Assembly (NCBI RefSeq): GCF_021390245.1
Contig: NZ_JAJUXH010000002.1
Location: 587,720-651,719 of the forward strand
Origin: Dyadobacter sp. CY323
GTDB lineage: Bacteria; Bacteroidota; Bacteroidia; Cytophagales; Spirosomataceae
Reading direction: 5' to 3'
Length of the DNA stretch: 64,000 nt
Of the stretch, positions 1-8,944 are shown piece by piece (position 1 is the stretch's first letter; each line of letters opens with the position of its first letter). Below the pieces are notes generated by a model. The model did no database searches and was not told the DNA's origin. It saw only the letters and a list, made by a program, of their open reading frames with translations. The position numbers were made by a program, and so were the translations under genes.

Positions 1-729
1 ACGCCGCCAGCAAAACCGACGGTTGCAAACAAAAGCTATACAGTAGGTGACGCTGCGGGGCCATTAGAAGCAACTCCAAACACCGGATTGCTTTGGTATA
101 CTGCATCCACCGGCGGAACCGGATCGGCCACTGCTCCCACGCCGTCAACGGCAACAGCAGGAACTAAAAGTTATTATGTATCTCAAGTTGTCAGCGGCTG
201 CGAAAGTGAAAGAGCGGAGATCATAGTTACGGTCACTGCATGTACGCCGCCGGCAAAACCGACGGTTGCAAACAAAAGCTATACAGTAGGTGACGCTGCG
301 GGGCCATTAGAAGCAACTCCAAACACCGGATTGCTTTGGTATACTGCATCTACCGGCGGAACCGGATCGGCCACTGCTCCTACGCCGTCAACCGCAACAG
401 CAGGAACTAAAAGCTATTACGTATCCCGGGTTGTAAATAGCTGTGAAAGTGAAAGAGTAGAGATCATAGTTACCGTAAATGCATGTACGCCGCCTGCAAA
501 ACCAACGGTTGCAAATAAAAACTATACAGTAGGCGAAGTCGCAGATCCACTAACAGCAAATCCGAACACCGGATTGCTTTGGTATACTGCATCAACCGGC
601 GGAACAGGGTCCACGACGGCACCTACGCCATCAACTGCAACTGTGGGAACAAAAAGCTATTACGTATCCCGGGTTGTAAATAGCTGTGAAAGTGAAAGAG
701 TGGAGATCGTAGTTACCATATCTGCCTGT
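1..729 (+). repeat. Three near-identical 243-bp tandem coding repeats
   Basis: Units begin at 1, 244 and 487. Each encodes 81 residues (one Ig-like module) and they differ by scattered, often synonymous bases. A fourth, clearly diverged unit starts at 730. The exact 243-bp period keeps frame, so copy number can change by recombination without breaking the protein. The array may extend upstream of the window. Confidence 0.9.
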
Positions 730-3309
730 ACTCCGCCAGCCGCACCTACTGTGGCGAATGTAAATTATTTCCTGGGCCAAACTCCAACAGCATTAACCGC
801 GACGGCAACAAATAACACACATACATTAAAATGGTACACAGTGGCAACAGGAGGCACGGCAACCACCGCTGCGCCAACTCCGTCTACAGCAGCTGCCGGC
901 GTTACTAATTATTACGTTTCCCAAACCAATGCAAGCGGTTGTGAAAGTGCAAGAGCGCAGATCGTAGTAACGGTTGCCGCATGCCCCGCCACGATACCTT
1001 TACCAACCGTTGCGACCCCGCTGAATATTTGTCAGGCACCGACAGCCTCAGCATTAACAGCAACACCGACAAATAACACCTATACATTAAGATGGTATAC
1101 AGGCGCGACAGGCGGAACCGGATCGACTACGGCTATCATTCCAAATGCTGCCACTGCGGGCACTACCAGTTATTATGTTTCACAGGTATCAGCAGCTGGC
1201 TGCGAAAGTGCGCGGGTCAAAATTGATGTGGTCGTTAATGCTACACCGGCTATGCCGACCGTTACGCCCATTGACTATTGCGTGGGCGAAAAAGCAACAG
1301 CATTAACGCCAGCCGGTGGTAACTATAAGTGGTATACGTTAGCGTCGGGAGGTACCGGCTCAGCTACCGGGCCTCTACCTGCGACAACCACACCGGGTAC
1401 CTCATCGTTTTATTTGTCCCAATCATCCACTTACGGATCGCTCGTTTGCGAGAGTCCGCGTGCAAAACAGGATGTGATCGTAAATGCCACACCCGCGCCA
1501 CTGCCTACATTATCCGATGTTTTCTGCCAGTCAAAAGGTGATTCAACATATAAATTCCCAACAGCAGCGTCACAAGGAAATACACTTAATTGGTATACAG
1601 CGGCAACGGGCGGAACTGCCTCGGCGGCAACGCCAACTCTGAATGCAAAAACACCCGGAGAGTTCACTTTCTACGCCACACAATTATCAGGGAAAGGCTG
1701 CGAGAGTGCAACAAGAGTGATTCAGAAAGTACGGGTGAAACCACTACCCGGCCTGCCAACCATTGAAAAATCACTGATCGAATACTGCCAGTTTATCAAA
1801 GCCAACCCATTGACAGCAACTCCGGCAACAAACGGAATCTTGAACTGGTACAATACCGGCACCGGAGGAACCCCAAGTGCCACTGCGCCTACACCATCTA
1901 CTGCGGAAGGCGGAACTACTTCATTCTACGTATCACAAACGCTTGAAGGCTGTATCAGCGACCGCGCGAAAGTGGACGTAAAGATCAATACGACACCAAA
2001 ACCAACTACTACAACCTATCTGGAATATTGCCAGAATGCAGTTGCTCCGGTTTTGAGCGCAACCGGCACCGTTTTGAAATGGTATCGCGAAGCAGACGGA
2101 ACAGAATGGCAGGGTGTACCTTTTACGCCATTCACCGAGAAGGTTTCAGACTACTCCTTTTATGTAACCCAAACCGGAACAACAAATGGCTGCGAAAGTC
2201 CGAAAGAGGAGATCAAAGTTCATATCAAATCCCTTCCGTCGGCAACCATATCAGGTACTTCTACCGTTGAGCTGGGTAATACCGCAAATCTTACGATCAA
2301 GTTTACCGGAGACGGACCTTGGAGTTATGCTTTGTCAAATGGCGTGACCAATACGACCGACCAGTCGACGCACCAGGTGCAGGTAAAACCAACTACTACG
2401 ACCACCTATCTTGTGACGGAGGTTTCCAACGCATGCGGAAAAGGTATCCCGATCGGCAGCGCAGTCGTAACCGTTAAAGTACCTACTATTAATTCGGGTA
2501 ATCCATCTGTTTCGGAAGCGTGTGCTGGGAAAACGTTTAACGTACCGTTCCAGCAATCCGGTGATTTCCCGACCGGAAACACATTTAAAGTTCAGATCTC
2601 GAAAACCAATGTGGATGCCCAGTTTAAGACAATCCCATCTGTCATTTCAGGAAATTCCGTGAATGCTACCTTCCCGGACACTACTTCGGGCGGAAGCTAT
2701 TTCATCCGTGTGATCAGCTCGGGAACCAATCCTGAATTTACCGTAAAAGGTAGTGTGAGTGCAATAACCATTATCGCAAGTCCGCTTCCTGTGGCGACAT
2801 TAACAGGTACGCAAACAATTTTAGTAGGTGGAAGTGCCACATTAAAAGCTGACATTACCGGTAAAGGACCGTGGACGATCACGTTGAACAATGGCACAAA
2901 AGATTCACTGATCACCGCAACTGCCACCCCATTCACGTTCACAGTTACCCCAAAGGCTACAACCACGTTTGCTATCACCAAAGTTACAAATGGTTGCGGA
3001 AACGGTACCGGTGTAGGAGTAGCGAGGGTACAGGTTGACCCTATTCTCGGCGTGGAGCCCCCGGCTTCCGACTGGGTGAAAGTGTATCCGACCGTAGTTG
3101 ACTCCCGTGTTACCATAGAGATCACCGGCGTAATTTCTCCGAAACAAGCGAGTGTGGAAGTGATTGACCTAAACGGCAGACCAAGAGCTAAAGAAGCCAT
3201 TCAAGGTAAGATTACCGAAGTCAATTTGGGAAACTATCCATCCGGATTGTACTTGTTGCGCATTCAAAACGGGAACTCAAATACCGTTCAGCGCGTGATG
3301 AAGCCCTAA
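1..3309 (+). CDS. T9SS-sorted Ig-like repeat cell-surface protein (5' end outside window)
   Basis: The reading frame is open from the first base, so this is the C-terminal 1,102 residues of a larger secreted protein. It consists of many beta-sandwich modules of about 80 residues carrying the recurring LxWYTxxTGGT, TPST and SYYVSQ..GCES motifs. These match the Ig-like domain associated with CHU_C proteins of Cytophaga. Two further Ig/PKD-like blocks follow, beginning near base 2240. The last ~75 residues (from VKVYPTVVD to the end, with YPSGLYLLRIQNG) are a type A T9SS sorting domain, so the protein is exported through the Por system and anchored or released at the cell surface. The role is probably adhesion or matrix; no catalytic domain is visible. 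The first modules are nearly identical, which suggests recent repeat expansion. A terminator follows. Confidence 0.9.
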   Translation, partial: TPPAKPTVANKSYTVGDAAGPLEATPNTGLLWYTASTGGTGSATAPTPSTATAGTKSYYVSQVVSGCESERAEIIVTVTACTPPAKPTVANKSYTVGDAAGPLEATPNTGLLWYTASTGGTGSATAPTPSTATAGTKSYYVSRVVNSCESERVEIIVTVNACTPPAKPTVANKNYTVGEVADPLTANPNTGLLWYTASTGGTGSTTAPTPSTATVGTKSYYVSRVVNSCESERVEIVVTISACTPPAAPTVANVNYFLGQTPTALTATATNNTHTLKWYTVATGGTATTAAPTPSTAAAGVTNYYVSQTNASGCESARAQIVVTVAACPATIPLPTVATPLNICQAPTASALTATPTNNTYTLRWYTGATGGTGSTTAIIPNAATAGTTSYYVSQVSAAGCESARVKIDVVVNATPAMPTVTPIDYCVGEKATALTPAGGNYKWYTLASGGTGSATGPLPATTTPGTSSFYLSQSSTYGSLVCESPRAKQDVIVNATPAPLPTLSDVFCQSKGDSTYKFPTAASQGNTLNWYTAATGGTASAATPTLNAKTPGEFTFYATQLSGKGCESATRVIQKVRVKPLPGLPTIEKSLIEYCQFIKANPLTATPATNGILNWYNTGTGGTPSATAPTPSTAEGGTTSFYVSQTLEGCISDRAKVDVKINTTPKPTTTTYLEYCQNAVAPVLSATGTVLKWYREADGTEWQGVPFTPFTEKVSDYSFYVTQTGTTNGCESPKEEIKVHIKSLPSATISGTSTVELGNTANLTIKFTGDGPWSYALSNGVTNTTDQSTHQVQVKPTTTTTYLVTEVSNACGKGIPIGSAVVTVKVPTINSGNPSVSEACAGKTFNVPFQQSGDFPTGNTFKVQISKTNVDAQFKTIPSVISGNSVNATFPDTTSGGSYFIRVISSGTNPEFTVKGSVSAITIIASPLPVATLTGTQTILVGGSATLKADITGKGPWTITLNNGTKDSLITATATPFTFTVTPKATTTFAITKVTNGCGNGTGVGVARVQVDPILGVEPPASDWVKVYPTVVDSRVTIEITGVISPKQASVEVIDLNGRPRAKEAIQGKITEVNLGNYPSGLYLLRIQNGNSNTVQRVMKP

Positions 3310-3331
3310 TATAAAAGTTAAAGAAGATAGA

Positions 3332-3368
3332 ATGGGACATTGTTGCTTTGCTTCGGTGTCCCATTTTT
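3332..3368 (+). terminator. Intrinsic terminator after the Ig-repeat gene
   Basis: ATGGGACA pairs perfectly with TGTCCCAT across a 16-base loop and is followed by a T run. It lies 23 bases after the stop codon. Confidence 0.8.
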
Positions 3369-3386
3369 CATTAAAAAACTCGCAAT

Positions 3387-3839
3387 TTGGATTTACAGGC
3401 AGATATTCTTGACAATTACTTCATGGCGGAAGCGATGCGCCTGGCTGGCAAAGCCTATGATGAGGGTGAAATTCCGGTTGGCGCCGTCGTGGTGATTGGC
3501 GAACGCATTATCGGCAAAGGCTATAACCAGACAGAGCGGCTCCATGACGTCACAGCCCATGCGGAGATGATCGCGATCACGGCTGCATCCGACAATCTGG
3601 CCTCCAAATATCTTCCGGATTGCACACTTTATGTGACTTTGGAACCATGCGTGATGTGTGCAGGCGCACTTTACTGGACACAAATGAAAAGAGTGGTGAT
3701 TGGTGCGTCCGACGAAAAACGTGGTTTTTCAAATCTTGGCAAACCCATTTTACACCCAAAAACGCAGCTAATCAAAGGAGTTCTGGGGCTCGAATCGCAG
3801 GAATTGCTGCTCAAATTTTTTAGGGGATTAAGAACATAA
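3387..3839 (+). CDS. tadA: tRNA-specific adenosine deaminase
   Basis: Zinc-dependent deaminase that converts the wobble adenosine of tRNA-Arg(ACG) to inosine. The 150-residue protein has the complete cytidine-deaminase-fold signature: HAE (His58, Glu60) and PCVMC (Cys88, Cys91), with the family-typical EGEIPVGAVVV start. Length is usual for the family. The listed start is TTG; it keeps the conserved N-terminal helix (DNYFMAEAMRLA). The next candidate, ATG at 3423, would cut this helix, and a stop lies just upstream in frame, so TTG is preferred. It stands alone between two terminators, upstream of sodA. Confidence 0.93.
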   Translation: MDLQADILDNYFMAEAMRLAGKAYDEGEIPVGAVVVIGERIIGKGYNQTERLHDVTAHAEMIAITAASDNLASKYLPDCTLYVTLEPCVMCAGALYWTQMKRVVIGASDEKRGFSNLGKPILHPKTQLIKGVLGLESQELLLKFFRGLRT

Positions 3840-3903
3840 ACCCTTCTTCTGCTGTTAGCCTACTAGTACTGAAACTAAATTATTCATTAAACTACACCTG
3901 AAA

Positions 3904-4509
3904 ATGGCATTTACACTTGATCCCTTACCTTACGCAAACGATGCATTGGAGCCGCATATCGATGCATTGACCATGGAAATACATCATGACCGTCACCACC
4001 AGGCTTATGTTACCAACCTGAATGCAGCAGTAGCGGGCACTGAGCTAGAAGGCAAAACGATAGAAGAAATCATTGCAAACATCAGCAAAGCACCGGCACC
4101 AGTTCGCAACAATGGCGGCGGACATTGGAACCACGCTTTCTTCTGGAAATCTCTTTCAGCATCAGGCGGCGGAGAACCAACCGGCGAACTTGCAAAAGCA
4201 ATCGACGCCAAATTCGGTTCGTTTTCAGCATTTAAAGACGAGTTCAAAAAAGCAGCCATCGGCCGTTTCGGTTCAGGCTGGGCATGGTTAATCAAATCAG
4301 GCGACGGTGTTGCGATTACTTCTACTCCAAACCAGGACAATCCTTTGATGGATATAGCTGAAGTAAAAGGCACACCAGTTATCGGTCTGGATGTGTGGGA
4401 GCACGCATATTACCTGAAATACCAAAACAAGCGTCCTGATTACATCGAAGCATACTGGAATGTAGTGGATTGGAAAGCTGCTGACGCTCTTTACGTTGCA
4501 GCGAAATAA
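3904..4509 (+). CDS. sodA: Superoxide dismutase, Mn/Fe family
   Basis: Cytoplasmic enzyme converting superoxide to oxygen and hydrogen peroxide. 201 residues, full length. Predicted metal ligands are His27, His77 (in [10 protein letters not shown]), Asp163 and His167 (in [11 protein letters not shown]). Gln144 within TPNQDNPL is the residue position typical of the manganese type, so manganese or cambialistic use is more likely than strict iron. The start ATG follows the spacer from tadA. A long inverted repeat follows the gene. Confidence 0.95.
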   Translation: MAFTLDPLPYANDALEPHIDALTMEIHHDRHHQAYVTNLNAAVAGTELEGKTIEEIIANISKAPAPVRNNGGGHWNHAFFWKSLSASGGGEPTGELAKAIDAKFGSFSAFKDEFKKAAIGRFGSGWAWLIKSGDGVAITSTPNQDNPLMDIAEVKGTPVIGLDVWEHAYYLKYQNKRPDYIEAYWNVVDWKAADALYVAAK

Positions 4510-4524
4510 GGTTTAAGAATATCA

Positions 4525-4584
4525 GAAAAGGTTTGGAGGTCGATAAAAATTGCGCGATTAGCCTTGCAACCTTCAAACCTTTTC
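4525..4584 (+). terminator. Large inverted repeat after sodA
   Basis: Bases 4525-4540 (GAAAAGGTTTGGAGGT) pair with 4568-4584 with one bulge, across a 27-base loop. It lies 15 bases after the sodA stop and its 3' arm ends in a T-rich stretch. It probably ends the sodA transcript. Confidence 0.6.
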
Positions 4585-4623
4585 CTAATTTTGTGTCCTC
4601 GAAAGGGGTTTTCCCCCAAGAAC

Positions 4624-4698
4624 GGAGGTTGTAGCTCAGTCGGTTAGAGCGCTAGATTGTGGTTCTAGAGGTCGCGGGTTCGAGACCCGTCTCCCTCC
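4624..4698 (+). tRNA. tRNA-His (GTG)
   Basis: Cloverleaf: D arm GCTC..GAGC, anticodon stem CTAGA/TCTAG with loop TTGTGGT (anticodon GTG, histidine) and T arm GCGGG/CCCGT around TTCGAGA. The expected extra G at position -1 (4624) faces C73, the histidine identity pair. The acceptor stem is imperfect: reading GAGGTTG against CTCCCTC, positions 5-68 and 6-67 do not pair. CCA is not encoded. Its last 20 bases are repeated at 24726, so this is the integration site of the island. A terminator follows. Confidence 0.88.
4679..4698 (+). repeat. Left attachment repeat (attL)
   Basis: 20 bases ttcgagacccgtctccctcc, the T-loop to acceptor end of tRNA-His, identical to 24726-24745. Overlap with a tRNA 3' end beside an integrase is the classical layout for a genomic island. 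Confidence 0.85.
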
Positions 4699-4726
4699 CT
4701 TGAAATAAGTTCAAAGTCAAACAAAA

Positions 4727-4764
4727 TGCCTGTAAATCAATGATTTGCGGGCATTTTTGTTTTT
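4727..4764 (+). terminator. Terminator after tRNA-His
   Basis: TGCCTGTAAATCA pairs with TGATTTGCGGGCA (with G-T wobbles) over a one-base loop region, followed by TTTTGTTTTT. It lies on the island side of attL, so the island supplies the terminator of the tRNA. Confidence 0.75.
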
Positions 4765-4802
4765 CAGATCATATCAAAAAATGCAAAAATTCCCATGTTT
4801 TC

Positions 4803-4848
4803 AGTGAGTCTTTCGTGTAGTTCACTCACTTTGAGAAAAAGACTCACT
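4803..4848 (+). repeat. Left subterminal repeat of the island (integrase arm site candidate)
   Basis: agtgagtctttcgtgtagtt at 4803-4822 is repeated exactly at 24654-24673 near the other end. The left copy also has an inverted partner, AGTGAGTC (4803-4810) against GACTCACT (4841-4848). Paired subterminal repeats outside genes fit arm-type binding sites of the tyrosine integrase. Confidence 0.6.
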
Positions 4849-4949
4849 GGAAACGGCATAACAAATTGATAGCAAGATGTTTACAGCGTAAACATCTTGA
4901 TTGGCAAGCGTGGTAATTCGATATTTAACCACTTTTAAACGCTTGTGTT

Positions 4950-6170
4950 ATGTTGGAGAAAACATTTGGTCTGCTTTTCTATTTAAAGCCCGCCAGAAAT
5001 CAAAAAGGAACAGTTCGCTACATCTATCTACGAATTACCGTCGACGGCAAAGTCGCCGAGCTATCTACCAAGAAGTTATGGAATACCGAAAGGTGGAATT
5101 CCTCAGTTGGCCGACCTGCCGGAAACAAGGAAGATGCAAAGACGCTTAACGCATATTTGGACTTGCTCACGGCCAAAGTTTACCAGGCCAAGAAAATGCT
5201 TACCGAGGATGACAAAGAGATTACCGCAGAAAGACTGAAAAACATTCTCCTAGGCAAGAGCAATGAAACCCGCACCATTCTTGAAGTCTTTCAGCACCAC
5301 AACGAGCAAATGGAAGCATTAGTCGGCAAAGAGTTCGCTCCGCTCACACTGAAACGCTACAAGACCGCCAAGGAGCATACTGCTTCCTTCATCAAGTGGA
5401 AATACAAGAAGGACGACATGCCGATCAAAGACCTCAATTTTGAATTTATCACTGAATTCAACTTCTGGCTCCGTAGCGCACGCGATTGCAATCACAATTC
5501 CGCGATCAAATACATGAGTAACCTGAAAAAGGTTGTGCTGATATGCGTTAATAACAAATGGTTGAAGAAGGATCCGTTTCATGGCTTTAAGCTGACGAAA
5601 AAAGAAGTTGTGAAGAATCCGCTGTCCAGGGACGAGCTGAAACGGTTGACTGAGAAAGTGTTTGAAGTTGAACGAATCGGCCAGGTGCGGGACATCTTTC
5701 TGTTCTGCTGCTACACTGGACTTGCTTATGTGGATGTGAAGCAATTGAAGACGAGTGATATTGTCATAGGTATGGACGGCGAGCCATGGATTGATACCAC
5801 TCGGCAGAAAACGGATGCGCCTACACGTATTCCGCTGCTGGATACGGCGCTGGAAATTATTGAGAAGTATAGGGATCATCCACAATGCTGCGCTGCTGGT
5901 GTTGTGCTGCCGGTGTTGAGCAATCAGAAGATGAATGCTTATTTGAAGGAGATTGCGAACCTGTGCGGGATTTCGAAGACTTTGACTTTTCATATTGCGC
6001 GGCATACGTTTGCGACCACTGTGACGCTGAGTAATAAGGTGCCGATTGAGACGGTTTCTAAAATGCTCGGGCATCGGTCTTTGAAGCAGACTATGATTTA
6101 TGCGAAGATCTTGGATGTGAAGATTAGTGAGGATATGAAGGGCTTGCGGGAGCGGTTGAAGGGGATGTAG
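4950..6170 (+). CDS. Tyrosine recombinase/integrase of the island
   Basis: Site-specific recombinase expected to insert and excise the island at tRNA-His. 406 residues: N-terminal arm-binding domain (1-100), SAM-like core-binding domain (about 105-215) and catalytic domain (220-400). Visible catalytic residues are His348 and Arg351 (HIARHTFAT), His375 (LGHRSL) and Tyr384 (MIYAK). The first catalytic arginine position reads TGLAYVDV, with alanine instead of the usual arginine of TGLRxxD. This is shared by many Bacteroidota integrases, including the IntDOT type. ATG start 250 bases from the tRNA. Only one integrase is present, and no excisionase was recognised. Confidence 0.92.
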   Translation: MLEKTFGLLFYLKPARNQKGTVRYIYLRITVDGKVAELSTKKLWNTERWNSSVGRPAGNKEDAKTLNAYLDLLTAKVYQAKKMLTEDDKEITAERLKNILLGKSNETRTILEVFQHHNEQMEALVGKEFAPLTLKRYKTAKEHTASFIKWKYKKDDMPIKDLNFEFITEFNFWLRSARDCNHNSAIKYMSNLKKVVLICVNNKWLKKDPFHGFKLTKKEVVKNPLSRDELKRLTEKVFEVERIGQVRDIFLFCCYTGLAYVDVKQLKTSDIVIGMDGEPWIDTTRQKTDAPTRIPLLDTALEIIEKYRDHPQCCAAGVVLPVLSNQKMNAYLKEIANLCGISKTLTFHIARHTFATTVTLSNKVPIETVSKMLGHRSLKQTMIYAKILDVKISEDMKGLRERLKGM

Positions 6171-6179
6171 GACAGTGAG

Positions 6180-6215
6180 AGCGAAGCGTCAAGTTGTATG
6201 ACTTGGCGCTTCGCT
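6180..6215 (+). terminator. Long hairpin after the integrase
   Basis: 15-bp stem AGCGAAGCGTCAAGT / ACTTGGCGCTTCGCT with one wobble and a 6-base loop, 10 bases after the integrase stop. No T run follows, so it may act by blocking 3' decay or may be a Rho-independent site of low efficiency. From 6216 to 6500 nothing else convincing is seen. Confidence 0.55.
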
Positions 6216-6500
6216 TACTGCCAAAGGCGTATATTAGCATGTTATGTAGTTATACAAGAAACATTATTTGGTCAATTTGAGTAGCAGGGAGAGTCATAGC
6301 CAGCGGTATTCAATATCATTGGAACGTGGATCTTTATTACTCATGAAAGCGGAGTTGCAGGGTTACTGGGAACACAGGATCGCAAAATCTGCTATACTTT
6401 TGAATGAAAGAATCTATTTTACATTTTATAACACACAACTTTCTAGTTGGACTTTGTATACCAAAATATAAGAGAAGCCTGCTTTATCATTCCTGGAAGA

Positions 6501-8441
6501 CTATTCGGCCTTCAAAATCAATGATTGATCAGTTTTTGGTTTGAGAATAAAATTTTTCTCTTTTGTTGAAAATTTTTCGATGATATACTTAACGAATTCT
6601 TCCGGTAGTTTGCCGTACCCAGTAGTTAATATAACCTGATAATCTTTCGCCTTCTCAGGGTCTTCCATCCCAATTTCAATAGCCTTTTCTAGCAACAGTA
6701 GATTCTGATTCAGATGGTCTGTGTCAATTCCGGATGCTTCAGGTGTGTCAATCAATAAAAATCTTGGATGCTTTACCGATTCCAGTTGCAAGGCCAGACT
6801 CAATATTGTAAAATAATACATAAGCCTTTTAGGCACTTCGCTGCTGTTAGCCTTGTATTCGCCATTGTCTACATAAGGCATATAGTCATCGTCTATATAT
6901 GCGGTGATACTCTTGTAGGAGGACTCTGCGAGCAGGGTACTGTAGACTTTGTTAAAGTGTCCAATCGTATCGGCATTGTTTTCATCGTACGCTATCTTAG
7001 CTGATTTCAGGCTGTTTTGCGCCAGAACAAATGCCTTGGTCTTTAAATTAAAGTCTGTTCTCAGCTTTTGCTCCTGATCAATATTTCTTAAGCCAAAATT
7101 TATTTGCACCAATTCCTCTTTTAGTCTAATGATTCTGTCATTAAAATCATCAATACGGGTCGAATTTCCTGCAAATTGGGCCGTAAGAATTATCTTTTTT
7201 AGCTTACCGGTATATTCCTCAATTGATTGATCTGTTTGCTGCAAATCCGCTGTTAAAACCTTGACTTCCACCTGATAAGTTTGAACTGCCAGAGTAATCG
7301 CCTTGATACTTTTCTGTTTATAGGATAAAATATCTTTATATTCACTGGTGTTGTACACAAATTTCTCGTAGTCGTCGTCATTGAATTTTGAACCACATAT
7401 ACAAAATCCTTTATCAACATTTTTTTCAGTCATACAGAACGGACAGATCTCCATTGCAAAGAGGTCCAGTTTTTCATGAGTAAATATGATTTTTTCGATC
7501 TGATTGATTTCTTGTATCAGGCTGTCATGTAGTATGGCAATTTTTGATTGCTCGTTAACAAGGTTTGTGATTTTTATTCTGTCTTGAGAAGCTTTTAGTT
7601 CCAGTCCAACCAGCTTTGACTGTATTTCTGCAAGTTCTCCTGTTTTATCGCTTGAATGAGTACTTATCTTAAGCAATTCATTCCTTTGGGTTTCTAGCGC
7701 TGATATCTCCTTTTCAACAAAATCTTTCCGATCGCTTAGTTTATCGGAGTCTCCTGATATCTCATGATTTTCGGTGAAGCTTTCCAATAGGCCCTTCGCG
7801 ATGTCCTTCGCCTTCAACGCAGCCCTTGCGGCATCTAATTTTTTGAAATAATCAGCAGAGGACATTCCTAGTAATATCTCGAAAATAGATTTTCGGATTA
7901 CGATTGAATCCGCGATAAAGTTTTCGGCTACCGGTTCTTTGTAGATTTTCCTAGGTTCCGTATTCTGGTCGTAATTTAGTAAGCGGAATAAATCGCTGAA
8001 GTTGAAATACCAGTGTGCTACACCGATGTGTAGTTCAAATACTGGAATTCCGAGTTTTCCCAGCAGCCAGTCTGAGAAGATAAATGGAGCTGTTTTTTTA
8101 TCCCGTTCAAGCGGAAATGAATCTACTTCTTCATTGTGCTTTACAAAAATATCCTGGGCGCCGATAAATCTTTTTAGGGAATATGCGACATCATTTATAA
8201 GTATGATTAACTGGACGTAATTGTTGGTATCATTGATGATCAAGGAATATTTTGAACTGTCTTCGTTATTGCTGAAGGGTTTTATTTTGCCGCCCAGTCC
8301 ATATTCAATAAAATAGCTGAATGTGCTTTTTCCTGACCCATTATCCCCAACAACAATATTTATCCCTTTACTTAGCTCAGGGGAGGCATAATAATAAGCA
8401 TCGCCGGAGTAAATAACTTGTTTTATAATTAGACTTCCCAT
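6501..8441 (-). CDS. Rad50/SMC-like ABC ATPase of an ABC three-component-like system
   Basis: 646 residues. Walker A GDNGSGKST (residues 32-40) and Walker B FLLIDTPEASG (about 560) are separated by a long charged coiled-coil region (about 200-500). A four-cysteine cluster near residue 335-352 (CPFC...CICG) interrupts it, like a zinc hook or ribbon. This is the layout of the ABC ATPases in ABC-3C conflict systems (classified by Krishnan, Burroughs, Iyer and Aravind). It is last in an operon of four genes, overlapping the upstream gene by 13 bases. The proposed role is an ATP-driven sensor or clamp that controls the protease/hydrolase partners. Target and trigger are unknown. Confidence 0.8.
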   Translation of the reverse strand: MGSLIIKQVIYSGDAYYYASPELSKGINIVVGDNGSGKSTFSYFIEYGLGGKIKPFSNNEDSSKYSLIINDTNNYVQLIILINDVAYSLKRFIGAQDIFVKHNEEVDSFPLERDKKTAPFIFSDWLLGKLGIPVFELHIGVAHWYFNFSDLFRLLNYDQNTEPRKIYKEPVAENFIADSIVIRKSIFEILLGMSSADYFKKLDAARAALKAKDIAKGLLESFTENHEISGDSDKLSDRKDFVEKEISALETQRNELLKISTHSSDKTGELAEIQSKLVGLELKASQDRIKITNLVNEQSKIAILHDSLIQEINQIEKIIFTHEKLDLFAMEICPFCMTEKNVDKGFCICGSKFNDDDYEKFVYNTSEYKDILSYKQKSIKAITLAVQTYQVEVKVLTADLQQTDQSIEEYTGKLKKIILTAQFAGNSTRIDDFNDRIIRLKEELVQINFGLRNIDQEQKLRTDFNLKTKAFVLAQNSLKSAKIAYDENNADTIGHFNKVYSTLLAESSYKSITAYIDDDYMPYVDNGEYKANSSEVPKRLMYYFTILSLALQLESVKHPRFLLIDTPEASGIDTDHLNQNLLLLEKAIEIGMEDPEKAKDYQVILTTGYGKLPEEFVKYIIEKFSTKEKNFILKPKTDQSLILKAE

Positions 8442-8944
8442 GTAATTACATTGTTGTCTGCGAATATCCTGTCTGATAATGTTTTTATAGTAACAATTCT
8501 CAAAGAATGCACAGCAGATTTAAGAGATTGAATGTTAGACAGCTCGGCGCTGAAAATATGCTTATCCAAAAAACTTTCAGGTAATTCCGGTTTATTTAGC
8601 CACAGATCTATTGTATGGGAAGTACTGTTCACGGAGACACCGATGAAATTTTTATTTTTAAGTATAATCAGCAGGTGATGAAGAAGCTTTTTCTTAATCT
8701 GAGCCCTTGAATAAATCTTGCTTAATCGGATTTGATCGAATTTGGTAGGGTCCCCCCCTTCGTTTATCAAATCAATCAGATAAGCTATCTTTCTGAAATC
8801 TTTGAATTTTTTGTGTTCCGATGTGCAGCCGAGTGCATCCAGAAGGATAATTGTGTTATACGCAAGGAAGTTGTAGTCTTCCTTTTGAATAAACATCAGC
8901 CTTTTCTTTGCAGCATTTCTATTCATAAATTCCCGCTTCATCAA
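8429..8944 (-). CDS. ABC-3C middle-component-like protein
   Basis: 171 residues, mostly helical, with a basic N-terminus, a central segment that could be a winged helix (residues ~45-110) and an acidic C-terminus. No catalytic motif is visible. Size, and position between effector and ATPase with overlaps on both sides (26 bases with the protease gene, 13 with the ATPase gene), match the middle component of ABC three-component systems, thought to bridge ATPase and effector. The listed ATG overlaps the upstream gene; an internal ATG six codons later is an alternative. The function call rests mainly on context. Confidence 0.6.
   Translation of the reverse strand: MMKREFMNRNAAKKRLMFIQKEDYNFLAYNTIILLDALGCTSEHKKFKDFRKIAYLIDLINEGGDPTKFDQIRLSKIYSRAQIKKKLLHHLLIILKNKNFIGVSVNSTSHTIDLWLNKPELPESFLDKHIFSAELSNIQSLKSAVHSLRIVTIKTLSDRIFADNNVITWEV

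Noticed and set aside
6268..6471. 67-residue open frame after the integrase
   Set aside because: Non-ATG start, no motif, and atypical composition.
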